DNA from: Apostichopus japonicus
Taxonomy: Eukaryota; Echinodermata; Holothuroidea; Aspidochirotida; Stichopodidae
DNA: 64,000 nt
Assembly: GCF_037975245.1 (NCBI RefSeq)
Contig: NC_092561.1
Coordinates: 7,198,501 to 7,262,500 of the forward strand
Direction: 5' to 3'
The position numbers and the translations under genes were made by a program. Of the stretch, positions 1 through 12,580 are shown in pieces; within the stretch, counting starts at the first letter, position 1; every line of letters begins with the position of its first letter. Below the pieces are notes generated by a model. The model saw nothing but the letters and a program-made list of their open reading frames with translations, searched no databases and was not told the origin of the DNA.

Positions 1-57
1 TTTAAATATTCTTTTGAGTATCTCAAACGACCTACCCACTGTGCGGAGCGTTCCACT

Positions 58-383
58 TCAGAGAACTACTTTGACTTTGCATTTATCTCTGTGTCGACGC
101 AGAGTGTTGTACCAGGTAAAGCTCTCCCCGCACCGCTCGCACTTGTACAATTTCACCCCCGTGTGGGTCCGTTCGTGCCTAACACGGCCATCTTCCCTAG
201 CGTACACTTTCTCGCAGAACGAACATTTGAAAGGTCGGTTGCCGCTGTGGACCAACTCGTGATGCATAGCCTGTCTGGCCGTGCTGAGCGTCTTGAAACA
301 AATACGACAGTGAAACAATTGAGGGGAACCAATCTTTCTCCTGGGGACCACTGGGTTTGCATCCAGGGCCTCTGTTAAGGATT
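58..383 (-). CDS. V25: alternative terminal exon, three zinc fingers
   Basis: The acceptor is a pyrimidine tract ending GTTTTATAG, then phase-1 coding of 107 residues ending at TGA (58-60). Fingers start at about residues 28, 56 and 84: two C2H2 and a closing C2HC (HRDKC). Predicted base-contact residues (helix -1,2,3,6) are TRQH, RDGR and WNTR. It is an outlier in the array: finger 1 has Leu where Phe is usual and lacks the Trp common elsewhere, and its first linker is SGNRPF. Its 3' UTR runs off the window. As the most distal copy seen, it marks the minimum extent of the gene. Confidence 0.85.
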
Positions 384-641
384 CTATAAAACAAAGAAAC
401 GGGACCATGTATCAGCAGTCATAGGAAAAAAGTGTACTTTTGGATATTTTTGCGGCAGGCCATGGAGCAATTTGCAAAGGGGGGGGGGGGCGGGGACATT
501 AAGTGATGCTATCTATATATGTCAATTACAAGCAAGCAATGAGGTGGTCAACAAAGTTGCACTGATTATCATTTACACAATCAGTTTAGGTCATAAACAG
601 CATTTCATCCCATCTCCTGAGACCATGACTGCCTTCAACGT

Positions 642-1012
642 GACAGATCACTAGTAATATTACTCTCCCCTACTAGCTGCAACTGACTGACCTCAGTGCT
701 GGAAAATTTTGGCTGTACTGTATGTGTGACAACAGACGTGGACCCTTTCGGAACAATGGACCAGCCCGCCCTCACAAATATACCTGAATACTGTTTCTAT
801 AGCAATTCTTGAAGGGCTCATAACTACATTGACAGATCACTAGTAATAACTCTCCCCTACTACTAGCTGCAACTGACTGACCTCAGTGCTGGAAAGTTTT
901 GGCTGTATGACAACAGATGTAGACCCTTTTGGAACAATGGACCAACCCGCCCTCACGAATATACCTGAATGCTGTTTCTATAGCAATTCTTGAAGGGCTC
1001 GTAATTACTTAG
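642..1012. repeat. Tandem duplication, about 185-190 bp x2
   Basis: The segment beginning GACAGATCACTAGTAAT (642) recurs from about 831. It is nearly identical through to TTCTTGAAGGGCTC. The second copy has small indels, such as an extra CTA and loss of a short GTACTGTAT-like stretch. Confidence 0.85.
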
Positions 1013-1261
1013 ATGACAAAGACATAATTCTATCGATATTCTTCAAGTTTGTCACATTGGACTTTGGGGGACTGATATTCAGTTTTACCTGAAGAAGATG
1101 GATTCCCAAGTAAATAAATGGATGTCAGGTGAACGGACAAAATTCATTATGATCTACAGCCAATTAAAAAAACAAAAAAATACTGGCACGGGAAAACAAA
1201 ACAGTGTGACCAATAAGAGAAGGCTTGAGGTGGCATACTCCTATTAGAGTATATCAATCCG

Positions 1262-1660
1262 CAGCAGGAGAACATCTTTTTTGACCTGTTATCAATCATG
1301 ATCTAGTTTTTTTGTGGCTTGCATGTCGAAGAGCATGAATGGAAGTACATGTGGTGAGAAAATTGGGTCAATTTAGGCAATTTAAGACCCCTTTAGGCCT
1401 CCCAGGAGCAGCGTACCCGAAGACTGTTTACTACTGAGTGATGAGGTTTGTTTACAAGTGATCAAAACTTCTGGCTCGGATAGCAAAAAATCTACACGGT
1501 CATGATACGGAAAATTGATGGTGCCATGAAAGGCCAACTTGTCAGCTATCCGGTGATGGATAGCATATACCTAGTGAGAACTTCTACCTAGACTTAGAGA
1601 CCACATTACTCTTGTGATTTAGTGTGTAAGTCAATGGGGCATTTAATGGGCATATGCGAC
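1262..1660. repeat. Dispersed repeat, copy 1 (partner near 24262)
   Basis: It begins GCAGGAGAACA and aligns along about 390 bp, with substitutions, to 24262-24640. Shared landmarks are GGCAATTT, AGAGCAGC/GGAGCAGC, GATGCCATGAA/GGTGCCATGAA, GTCAGCTATCC and GTAAGTCAATGGG. No clear terminal repeats or protein were seen. Confidence 0.7.
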
Positions 1661-4265
1661 CTTGATAGCAACTGCACTTTACCAGTCTAGGTTACTGTGT
1701 ATTATCTAAAAACATGACTGAGGTGGACTAGTTGGCAGATGATTCTTCTCCTCCTGAAATTGTAAGTCATGTTCCAATTTGGATTCACTTCAGTTACTAT
1801 GGTAATTTCCCCCAAAAGAAACTTGAGTTACTATGGTAATTTCCCCCAAAAGAAACTTGAAACATTTCTTCCTTCTCCAAAAACACACACTAATCTGGTC
1901 ATTACTAGCCTAACCATCTAATGAATAACATTTATGGTTGACCAAAATCTTAAGTGCAAAATAGGCTATGCTAATGTACATATTTATCTGCTATAAAGGC
2001 TTGACAAGTGTTATATAAGACAGTGTTACATCACACTATTTGCTTCCAAATATATAGGGAATTCAGGCCTCAAATTTTACAATTTCAGTCACTTGCTAAG
2101 AATATCGCCAGTGAATTAAAAATCTACTAGCTAAAACAAATACCAACTTGCATTTTTGCTTGAATTAATAACAAAAGCAACATTGATTTGCACTGCCAGA
2201 AATGAACCAGTGAATGTTTTCTACAGGCAAAGGTCAAAATCCACTGGAATTCAGCGAGTAAACATCCTGAATTTCGAGGCCTGGGATTGTGTGGAGGTGT
2301 CAAAACTATCAATACATGAAAACATGAATTAGATAACAATAGTTTCATGTCCTCATGTGGCAAAAAAAAAAAAAAAAAAAAAAACGATTTTGTTGGTGGC
2401 TGAGGTTGATTGCCTTACAGCAAAATGGCTGATAATTATCTCTACCCTTAGGTAAAAACCAAATCCTCATAGCATTTTGTATCTCTAAGATATGAATTTT
2501 TCATATTTTGTGATATTTTGAAAAATGCATTGGTCAACAGCTGAAAGGACAGTGTCATCAGGGCACTTCAGCAGAAAATGTCTTTGTTTATCTTCACAAA
2601 TTGTCAATCATTTATCCACAGAGGACAAGAATGTGTCTAGAGAAAAGATAAATTTTGATGAAATTCTAAGAACGAAGAACTTTGACAGCTTTTGTGCAAA
2701 CATTCCAAATGTATATATCAAGGATAAATCAACAAGAAAGTATTTAACGCCAAAGTAAAGCTTTTGAAGAGCATTTGCCCGCATGACATCACTGACCCCC
2801 TACAGAGAAGATCCAACTTATTTGAATAGTATAAAGTTTAGCCTGTCAAAATAGGTATATTCAATCAAATATATCGTCCACTGTTTTGCGTACTGACGAA
2901 TGTTCAAAAACTACATACATCACGGTCCAAATCGTTTCACTGATTTGCAACTGGAATTTTTATGACAAATAACACTTTAAGGGAGTCTCCTACTTTTAAG
3001 TTAAAGACAACAAATTATATTTTATTGCTGTTCTAAATTTAAAAGATGTAGAACAGTTTTAAGGGCATATAGATGTTTCATAAACATCTGTCACTACGAA
3101 AAACAAAATAATATGCACATTCGTCACAATATCTCGGGACGATATCTCGAATTAGGGTCAAGATATTGAGATGGAGTCTTCGGCTTAGAGCGTGGAATGT
3201 TCTTCTCTTCAACGTTAGTTCCCACATCATTTGTCATCAGCAATTTCTAACTAAGAGTAAGACTTTGTCATCTGTCAGTATTTCTACTAAAGTGTTCCTG
3301 CTTCATACAACAAACTACAAATAGACAACATGAAGTGTTTTAATAGTGATGAACTGTGAACTTTGACCATGTTTAATTGTTCCATTCTCTCACAGATACA
3401 TGTATATTATATTTTACAAAGAAAATAACATTAATCATAAGTGCATTGACAGATGATGATGAAAGAAAAAATTGATAAAAACATTTACAAAAAGAAAGAA
3501 AGAAAAAAAGACATAAGATGCTGATTTTTCAACAAGTAATTTTACTGCCAACCTCAAAGCACTTGGCCTCATTAATCAAGACACTTAAAATGACTCAATG
3601 ATCCGGCCGCTGTGTCTAGGATTACTGTAGAAGGATCAGCTTGGAAAGTACTTTGGAGAACATGAACAGAATGCTAAACTTTATGGGCAACATACCAATG
3701 ACCTTTAAAGATGGGTCATCTTTGTAATATAATCATTTGGTCTAGACCAGGGTTTCTGAATTAAAAACTCCTACATGGTCCGTAGAGAAACATCGGTTGG
3801 AGCAAAGGGCCAGAGGAAGAATCCCACCACCATTAACCAAAATTGAGCAATGTCCAGGTAAGGGCCAGTACTTTAGGAACTGAGGCAATACACGATATGT
3901 ACAAGATAGAGTGACTAATTTTTCTATGCAGGGTAGCCTGAAATCATTGATGCAACAAATCTTGCACATGGCCTGCCTATTGGGAACCAAACACAAAATC
4001 TTCTTTGATGAAGGGCTATATATATATATGTAATAACACAAGCTTCTTCAAAGAACTCAAGTTTATTGAGCCATCAAAAAGCTAAAATGTTATATGTCCA
4101 TATGTTAGAAAAAAAAAGATTTGCAAATTACCATCACTACGAAAGAAAATAAGTATAACTGAATAAAGAAAAACAAATACAGTAAATGTTCATGCACCTG
4201 TGTCCTAATGTTGTCAAGTTTTAAGTCTAATGAAGTCTTCAATATAGTGTATGAGCAAACCTATT

Positions 4266-4310
<45 letters not shown>

Positions 4311-4498
4311 GAAAGCCTCAAACAATTCAGAATTCAAAATTTGAGTTTTAAGTTCGCTTCCACAAATTGACCACTATCTGTGAGAAACAACCCAACCAGA
4401 TCTTTCATTTTGAAAACATGCCACTGTCCTCCACATTCCTCTGAAAACATCTCTCAATCTCTCCAATTTTCTGTCACAATGAAAGCATGAATGCTAGA

Positions 4499-4767
4499 CA
4501 GGCGCGTAGCGAGGAATTGGGAGGGGCGAAGCTCGAGGCAAATTATCTAAGCGTAGCGCCACCATGAGTTGGCGCGGAAGGTACAAGAAAATTTTGGCCG
4601 AAAATGCCTCCCATATGGCTGGAAATGGCCCTTCCCAGGCCTTGTAAGTTGCATCTAAGCATTTCCTATTTTGAAATTACTAGCGATATTATAAAAAATA
4701 TAGTAAAAATATGCTCAAGAAGGGGGCGGTCGCCCCCTTCGCCCCCTCCCCTTTGGCTACGCGCCTG
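4499..4767. mobile_element. hAT-like non-autonomous element (MITE), 269 bp
   Basis: A 12-bp perfect terminal inverted repeat, CAGGCGCGTAGC / GCTACGCGCCTG, bounds the segment. It is flanked by an exact 8-bp target duplication, ATGCTAGA, at 4491-4498 and 4768-4775. An 8-bp duplication with CAGG-type ends fits the hAT superfamily. There is no transposase coding, so mobilisation would have been in trans. Internal GC-rich short palindromes (near 4721-4740) are present. Confidence 0.85.
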
Positions 4768-5025
4768 ATGCTAGAAATAGTCACTGCAATTAACTTATTC
4801 CTGACATAAATTTCTGAACAATTCACAAAATCAACATTTGAGTTTTGTCTTCAATTAATACAACTTTTACACACAAAATTCACAATTTTAGGAGCAAAAA
4901 TCTGGACTCAAAATGTTTTCCTGAAAAATTGTCACTGGCACAATATTGTCCAAACTCAATTAAAATGGATAAAATACAACTTTTTTTTTTACCATGACAG
5001 TTCAAAGTTGTCCCGAGCAAGTAGC

Positions 5026-5377
5026 TTTAAAGGTCTGCTGTATGAACCCCAAAAATAGCACGCTATCAGGGAAAAGTTTCTTGAGATTATGTAATCGAAC
5101 TGCCTTGGTCATGAAATGACCTCTTTTTACCAACTAGTCTGCAACGCCTTGTATGAGGGTCTTTGTGTGAACGCTGTATGATTAACTACACTGTAGACAT
5201 TCATGAACATATTTCCACACAGTGTTCACACAAAGAGCCTAATGGTGTTAAGAAGCTATGCAGGCTAATTAAAAAGCCTGCGGTCGAGTTACGACCGTGG
5301 CAGGTCAATTACGTAATCACAAAACTTATCCTAGCTATAGCGTGCTATAATCGGAGCCAATAAAGCAGATCTTTAAA
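5026..5377. mobile_element. Foldback/MITE-like element with nested palindromes, about 350 bp
   Basis: Imperfect outer arms of about 40 bp (TTTAAAGGTCTGCTG... at 5026-5068, and its near-reverse complement at 5335-5377, both containing the ATAGCACGCTAT core) enclose an inner inverted pair CTTTGTGTGAAC / GTTCACACAAAG. No coding capacity was found. The target duplication is unclear, so the superfamily is not assigned. Confidence 0.65.
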
Positions 5378-5671
5378 CATTTCTAGAGCTACTTCGTTGC
5401 ATATGCTCCAAGAGAGAGAATGATCAATGCGGTTGAGGGATCTTATAGTCGACAAATTCTTTGTTGTGATGGGGTGAGATAGGCACAGGAACTGTCATGG
5501 TATGAAGCTACTGGATCAATGGTTCGCTTTACAAAACTGCAAAACATTCGCAGATGGTCCGCTTTTAAAAAGCAAAAAAATTGACATGTCCATACTTTGC
5601 CACTCTTACTGTTTCTTACTCACTAACTGTTGAAATCTAGCTCACTAACTGTCAAAACTTTTTTTTTTTTT

Positions 5672-6012
5672 TTAAGCGGTGAGGTCTTCTGGAATCTGAT
5701 TTCGAAAAGGGCATTTATTTTCGTGTGCTTTTCTCGACGGTTGTCTCGCGAAATGGACGTTACAAAATTGACACGCGTAGGGTTTGTAACCGGTGTGTTT
5801 CCTCTCGTGAATGCTCAGATGGTTTCTCTGATTGAAGGCACTGTGGCAAAATTTGCAGACAAACGGTTTTTGGCCGGTGTGTATGAGCTCGTGGCGCTTG
5901 CGATGCCACGACGAACTGTAATATTTCTGACAAAATTTGCACCGATTGCCTTCGGACCGGACAGAGGATGGGCTGTCCAGCACCGTTCTACTATGACCAC
6001 CTGATCCAGACC
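5672..6012 (-). CDS. V24: alternative terminal exon, three zinc fingers
   Basis: The acceptor TTTCTCCCGTAG is followed by phase-1 coding of 112 residues. After a Gly/Ser-rich lead come fingers at about residues 26, 54 and 82, with predicted contacts SWHR, QNHI and RPSA. The last is C2HC (HENKC). It belongs with V22 and V23, which share the SSWHRxRH finger 1 and NQR finger 2. The TAA stop is followed at once by a run of A on the coding strand (T run 5659-5673). Confidence 0.9.
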
Positions 6013-7979
6013 CTACGGGAGAAACAGAGAACAAGGAGCTGTATAGGAGTTTATATGTCATATAGGCACTACTGCATGACACCAGTCTCTAAAAAAAATT
6101 AAATTTTCAAGAAAGAATAAAATGACCATTTTCCGCCAATTGTCAAAAGAACTGTTCGTTGTGTTCTTGTTCAATTTGCCGGGGCTATTGTGCATCCAGA
6201 ATGAATTGATGTTGGCAAAGATAAGTTAGAAAAGCCTGTGCAATATACTTAGTTTATGATTTAAAAAAACCACAGTATCATTGAATATGCAGGACCTATG
6301 ACTACAGCCAACTTTTAACCCTTGACATCTTTGATGTTTGAACATTGTAGTTTGGGCGGTTGGACCACTTTTCCAGGAGAGGGTCCCTAGTTGTACAAGG
6401 GGGAAAAGGGTGGGGAAAAGGGTGGGGAGGTGTGTCGCCATATGTAGGTCAGGAATTTGTAAACAATACATGTGTTCCACATCTATAAGCGTTAAACCAT
6501 CAGAGTCTTTTTCAAAGTCTCATAAGTAGACAATTTGAGGACAATCGCCCTTAATTATATACTGAAATGAATTTTACTGTACAAACAACCTAAAACTTAC
6601 ATTTACTGTTTGACCGAGTAGCATAAAGTCAGAGGACAAAGTTTTGATGAAAATCCAACATTGTTTCATTTACGCTCCAAGTTTAATAGCTGGCTCTGAG
6701 GACATTCATTCAGAAAACAACCTTTCACATCACAACAGTTGAGGAACTACCCCACCGAAGACCAACTTCAGTTTCTGCAAGTATGTGACTGGGCTCAAAC
6801 AAAGGGTGTGAAGACTCGCGCACAAAGAAACGTCTCATGCCGGTAATCTGACCTAGTTTCGAATGAGGTGTAACAGAATTGTTAAACACCACCATCGATC
6901 CCAGAAAATACACACACAGCTTGCTACCGTCAGTAATTAGACACTAGTGTACTGTACAGTCAATACATACAGCTACAATCAATACCCACAACACAGTGTA
7001 CATAGCAGCAATGGACATCTCAGGTCTAGATAAAAGATAACAAGGTATCACGTTTCATTACTGTCTGCATTTTGTAGCGACAAACAGAAAACTTCACTTG
7101 CAAGCAACGGAAAGTTCCCTTTTAGAGTGCGGCACGCGGTTTGGGGCGAGTCTTCAATGCCTTTAAGATATAGCTATGGTTCCCAAATGTTAAAGAGCTT
7201 ATAAACTCTTTAAAGGCCATCATAATTGGCCCCGAATATGCTAGAAAGTCATCAACTATAAATGCTCCTCAAATATATGTTCCAACTTCAAGAGGCAATG
7301 TACTACCATCCTTCATCCTCAAATCATCAAATCCTCACTGAAGCACACAATTGTCTCAGGTTAATACTCCTCAATGTCTGCTTCAAGTTACTTGGAGATG
7401 CAGAACCAACTGGAAAGCACTTTGAAAACTTCTTGCAAAGTTAAGCATGCCCAAAGATCGGGCCAATATATTGATGATCTTTAATGATCGATAGTCAAAG
7501 ATAAAGGTATCGTATATTTACCGACTAGATGACTTTTATTCACCGAATTGAAATAATACCACGGCATGTTCTATCCAGTAAATTTTTAGTCAAATGTCCA
7601 TTTGCATGAAACCACTGTCTCACATTCTTTTCATTTATCTTCAAAGCATCACTAATCACTCAAGCCACTATCCTGTTGACCGGAACATTGGACGGTATCT
7701 TTCACACTTTGCGTTATTAATGTGAGTATGACCAACAAAGGGTACCACTAAATTATACATGGCTATTTAAAGATTGATGTTCTATTGGAATATCTTGAGC
7801 GTCAAAGAGAAACTTATTATTCGAGTCAAGGAAAACACAATGTACAATTCCTCTTCAATGATCATTGTCTTTACTTTACATATAATTAAGCTTTTTTATC
7901 GGTGAAAGTATTTGCCACTGATTTTACAGTCTTTCTATTCTACAGGCCGCAATGCTTTCGAGTTGGATTCGTTGCAGTA
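6013..7979. other. Intronic stretch
   Basis: No exon was recognised between V24 and V23. It contains one copy of a dispersed repeat (6806-7075, listed separately) and G-rich short repeats around 6398-6430. Confidence 0.5.
6806..7075. repeat. Dispersed repeat, copy 1 (partner 33444-33714)
   Basis: A segment of about 270 bp from GGGTGTGAAGACT to CATTACTGTCTGCA is nearly identical, in the same orientation, to 33444-33714. Shared features include AGAAACGTCT, CCGGTAATCTGACC and GACATCTCAGGTC. There is no coding content. Confidence 0.8.
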
Positions 7980-8302
7980 TTAAGAACGCTTGAATTGGCA
8001 TTTACTCTCGTGAGCATCTTTCGAGGAAGTTCGCACGAATCGAACGTTACAGAACCTGCAGGGGTATGGTTTATCTCCCGTGTGGAGTCGCTCGTGATGC
8101 TTTAATGTGTTCCGTTGGTTGAAGGATTTTTGACAGAACATGCAGGTGAACGGTTTTTGACCGGTGTGAATGCGTTCGTGGCGGTCCCGATGCCACGACG
8201 ACTTGAATTCTCTGTGACAGAATTTACAATTAGTCGGCGCTGCTTTTCTTGGAGAGGACCATTCATCAAAAAGTAATTGCCGCTTAGCAGGTGATGTTTG
8301 TT
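7980..8302 (-). CDS. V23: alternative terminal exon, three zinc fingers
   Basis: Read from the acceptor ATTTCTCCTCCAG, the phase-1 frame stays open for 106 residues to TAA (7980-7982). It contains no ATG before the fingers, as expected for an internal splice exon. Fingers begin at about residues 26, 54 and 82, with predicted contacts SWHR, QNTH and RSSA. The third is C2HC (HESKC). The lead peptide is basic/hydrophobic (AKRQLLFDEW). It is closest to V24 and V22. Confidence 0.9.
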
Positions 8303-10655
8303 CTGGAGGAGAAATAAAATGAGAGAAAGAGGGAGCTAAATATCTTGGAAACTATCCTAGTTCAAAAAAAGTATGTAACAGGTAGTGGATAGCAAAGGTA
8401 AGATGGGGTTTTTCTTGGGTCACAGTTATAGATTGGTCAGCCATTACTGTGTTTGTTTGCCAGAGTTTGACTGCAGTGTTTCGAGTGAAGAGTTAAGTTA
8501 CAGAAATACAGAGCACAATGTTATCATTATACAGATCAAATAGGCACAAGTGAAAGTAAACGTAATCGGGGGGGGGGGGGGGACATTTGATATTGCCTCA
8601 CACAAACTAAACATGTCTTATGTCCAGTCTCATTACAGGGTGAGGGGAGTGGGGAGAGGGATGAATGAAAGATGAATAAATATAGCAAAACGGAACCATT
8701 TTTGGGAAAGATGTTGTGTTACAACATTTGTAGTATGTATATAACTTGCATGAACAACCCTATTGCAATGAACATCTTTTGTTAGCCAGTTTGTCTCATA
8801 TTACAAGTAAGGCACCTTTAAGTTCAACACTATATATATATATAGCTCACTGTTCAATGTCTTTTGTTTAAAAACAAGCCTTATAATATATTCTTGGTTG
8901 GGAATAAACATAAATGTGGCCATCACAACTTCTAACTGCAATCCAGGTGTAACTGTAGACCATGAAGGAGGGAAGGGCATGGGGAGAGGGATGGAGACAG
9001 AGATGAATTTAATTTTAGAAGAAAAAGTATAGATAGACATTGATAAAGGGACTCAGTTGTTTACATGTTTACATGTTCAGTATCAGCTGACTCATTAACT
9101 TGCTAGAACGAAGTTGAACAATCAATGCCTTTTGGGTTAATAATAATCTCCCACAAGATGTCAGACTCTTGAAAGTTAAAAAAAAAAAAAAAAAAAAAAA
9201 AACTGTTGCTCAATATCTTTGCTTAAAACCCCACGTAAGCCTTATTATATACTCGAAAACCCCACATAAGCCTTCTTCTATACTCAAAAACCCCACATAA
9301 GCCTTCTTATATACCTGAAAATCCCACTTAAGCCTTATGATTATGCTCGTGGATGAAAAAATGACAACTGTGTCCATAATAAAATAAGAGACTAAGAGTA
9401 CAATGGCTTTAAGAAGCCTGCAGTATTTGAATGTTACAGCACCCTCAGGATTACCTTATGTCCTGCCTTTTCAACAAACATATATTGACTTAAAAAAATG
9501 CCAATTTTCGGAAAGCTTTGTTACATTCGAAAATATCACCAGTTTTATGATTCGCAAAATAAACAGAAGAAAGACAACATGTTTTATGCATCATTTTATG
9601 TGAACTTTTTGGAGACCTATGATAGAAACATTTTCATAATACACAAATATGATTTTTGGCCACATATGATCAATTCAAAAGTTATTGTAAAGAAGCTGGA
9701 TGGAAGTAGTGTCCACTCTTCAACCAAAGAAATATGCTAACTATGTACTGATACTCTGCATGTGAAGTATTAATGATATATGTGTGTGTGTGGGGGCTAG
9801 GGGGAGGGGAGGGAAGGGGCAGTAGAGTAAAAGTGGTTCAATTAATATCATTAACCATGTTATTAATGTTATGTAGTGTCAACATATATATTAATTAAGT
9901 TAAGAGAACAGAAGAAAAGAAGTAAACTATAAATTGTGATGTTTAAATGTTGTTGTTTAATTTGCTTTACTGTACCAAACAAGGAAAGAAAAAAAATCAA
10001 TTACAGTGTAACATAAACATTCTTCAGTTTTGGAATATATTTATGCAAGTCATTTGATTTCAGTCATAATTAGTTACGGTAACATGGCTACATTTTCTTC
10101 AGATCTGGAAGCTGAATGAAGGTATAGTAGACTAACAGGGTCACATACCTCCCAATACAAAACTTAAACAAAAGGGATGTGGGGGAGGGGTGAGGGGTGG
10201 TTGGACTAGAAGGGTAGCAGGGGCTGAAGTTTTCTATGTGTTATAATACTTTACTGTGGATTGATGAGACTTGCAAGTCCATATGATTTGATAAACGGCT
10301 GCTACCATTAGTTAAAGGGATATGCCAATAGCTAAAAGTCATTGCTTACTTATTCAATTATATAGGACTATCGTTCAGTTCGACCACAGTTCTGGCTACG
10401 CCATTATATTACTTCTCTACACTGAAACACGCCAGCTGGTCACATGAAGTGAAATTAACGGCTTGCGGCAATCGCCATAGGGAAGAGTCGCAGTTTTAAT
10501 AAAAAAATTCTTTTGTTTCAAGCCAGGTTAATTGATTTTCTTATGAAAGAGGTTTCTGTCTTATCATTGTAAGCTAACTTCTGTTTCATTCTTTTGTTTC
10601 TTTGCTCATCAAAAAATTCACTCCGATCTCGACAGAATTAGTCCGAACAGATCGT
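8303..10655. other. Intronic stretch
   Basis: No exon was recognised. It contains poly-G near 8569-8582, a TA tract near 8834, a poly-A run at about 9179-9202 and four copies of a 36-bp repeat just after it. Small plus-strand open frames near 9403-9740 show no known motif. Confidence 0.5.
9220..9345. repeat. 36-bp tandem repeat, about four copies
   Basis: The unit AAAACCCCACATAAGCCTT, followed by an AT-rich half ending in TATACTC, recurs at about 9224, 9258, 9292 and 9325 with drift. It lies next to a poly-A run, which may be the tail of a retroelement. Confidence 0.7.
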
Positions 10656-11005
10656 TTACAGTATTTCTCCTGCTCTGAGGTTGCATTCCATCTCATGGCA
10701 GTTTTTCGCTCTTAGTTTCATGAATCGCATACGGCAGTATTTGCAAGCGTGCGGCCTGGATCCGGTGTGAACCCTCTCGTGCTCGAGTAGGTTACTCCTC
10801 TGATTAAACGCTTTGTGGCAGAAATGGCAAGAGAATGGCTTTTGTCCGGTATGAATGAGTTCGTGCCGCTTGCGGTGCCACGACGACCTAAATTCCTTTC
10901 CGCAGAATTTGCACTGAATGTTCGCTTCTCTTACGGCCCTGCTTGAGGAGGTGGTGGGATGGCGGTAGGGTGTGGCCGTGCCCTGAGGGTCCAACTGGGA
11001 TGCCC
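10656..11005 (-). CDS. V22: alternative terminal exon, three zinc fingers
   Basis: The acceptor CTGTTCCATTCAG opens a phase-1 frame of 115 residues ending at TAA. A Pro/Ser/Thr-rich lead (HPTTSSSR) precedes fingers at about residues 32, 60 and 88, with predicted contacts SWHR, QSNE and KRAC. The closing finger is C2HC (HEMEC). It is grouped with V23 and V24 by the near-identical finger 1. Confidence 0.9.
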
Positions 11006-12320
11006 CTGAATGGAACAGAGAATAAATGAACCAGCTATATAATACTTGCAAAGATGGTGCACAGTTTAAATTAAAAGTCATTTATAAACATGCCAAATTT
11101 AAATGGGGGAAGTAAACCAAGGAACCAACAGAGTTTTCATTTTAGTTGTGTTGTAGTACCATGCGAGACAAGTGGGTATGGGTGCGGGCACGGGTGGGGT
11201 GGGGTAGAAAACCCTTTTCCCCTTTTCCCCCTCTTAACTGTTAGCTTCTTTGCAGTGGGGAAAAACAGCAAATAAGAAAAGTAAAAAAAGACAATGGTAA
11301 AATTTGAAACTTTTTATATGTTGCCCCTTTTATTTAATTGAACCATGAGGTTTCCACTTTTAATATGTACAAAACTAGATACATGTTTTCATTATAACAA
11401 GTCAGTGTACCAACTTAAATATGAATATCTTTCACATTTCACATTACACTTATAAATTTGCTTGTAATAAACTGAAGACTGACCTACAGTAATACGAACA
11501 CAGAGCTGAGTTTTAAGGGTTGCCGATGAACAGATTTTTATTTTGCAAACTATTCTCTTAAGTAGTAGCCGAAGGGACAGCCAAATATTACAAGTAAATC
11601 AGTACCCACAGCATGCCTTCCATTCAAAACGTAATTTTTGCTGAACAGCCAACTATTTACGGGCAATTTCCACCAACCCTTATAACAATGACCACAAAAC
11701 TTTCTTAAAAATCAACCCTGAGATATACTGTGTCATCATTTGTTACAAAATAAAAACCAAAAACTCATGCAAAATTATTGAACAAACTGATGTACTTTTT
11801 AAAACTTAAATCATTTACTACAAAGAAAGTTCTTGTAATGTTTCCAAGCGAGTGAAAAAAACTCAGCCTATAAACTATCATTGGTTTGAACAACATAGGA
11901 TTTTGGTATGTTAATGCATGTCACCATGTGTAAAGCCTATACAATTATTTTTCTTTGATACCTGCAAGATTGCTAAGTATGGAATAAACTAAGTTCCATC
12001 AGGTTTTTAATTAGCTGTTTTTCATGCTGATTTTCATGCTCATTAATTTCCCCACTAATTCTTCCTATTTTATGCACATTAAATTTTTATGCCTTCTTTT
12101 TGCAAAGGCACATTAAACCAACTGATAACAAGCAAACTCATCTATATCATGGAACATTTACTACAACCAGAGGTGCCATGCTTTGTCAACAAGAAGTGGT
12201 GGGAGCAAAGTATGGAAACTGGTGAAACAGGACTCCGACTTTAGAAATTACTACCCGGTTACAAATTCAGCTCTGCTGGCCTACTGAAATAACCTCAACT
12301 GTTTGATGTTGATTCAGCCT

Positions 12321-12580
12321 TGCTGCAGGGGATCTTGCAGGTGCTGCAGGGGATCTTGCAGGTGTTGCAGGGGATCTTGCAGGTGCTGCAGGGGATCTTG
12401 CAGGTGCTGCCGGGGATCTTGCAGGTGCTGCCGGGGATCTTGTAGGTGCTGCAAGGGATCTTGCTGGTGCTGAGGGTATCTTGCAACTGCTACAGGGGAT
12501 CATGCAGGTGCTGCAGGGGATCTTGCAGTTGCTGCAGGGGATCTTGCAGGTGCTGCAGGGGATCTTGCAGGTGCTGCAGT
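12321..12580. repeat. 21-bp minisatellite, about 12 copies
   Basis: The unit is GGGGATCTTGCAGGTGCTGCA with variants (TGTTGCA, TGCTGCC, ATCATGCAG). Because 21 is a multiple of three, the minus strand stays open as a 7-residue repeat in more than one frame. These are not genes. A 5' seed sequence TTCAGCCTTGCTGCAG is shared with a dispersed repeat family. Confidence 0.9.

Larger units (their letters stand above)
384..5671. other. Intronic stretch, repeats only
   Basis: This 5.3 kb between V25 and V24 shows no coding exon on either strand. It holds a 190-bp tandem duplication (642-1012), a 33-bp doublet near 1794-1860, one copy of a dispersed repeat (1262-1660), a poly-A run (about 2361-2384), a TA-rich tract (about 4265-4305), a hAT-like miniature element and a nested palindrome element, each listed separately. 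Short open frames here have no recognisable motif. Confidence 0.6.
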
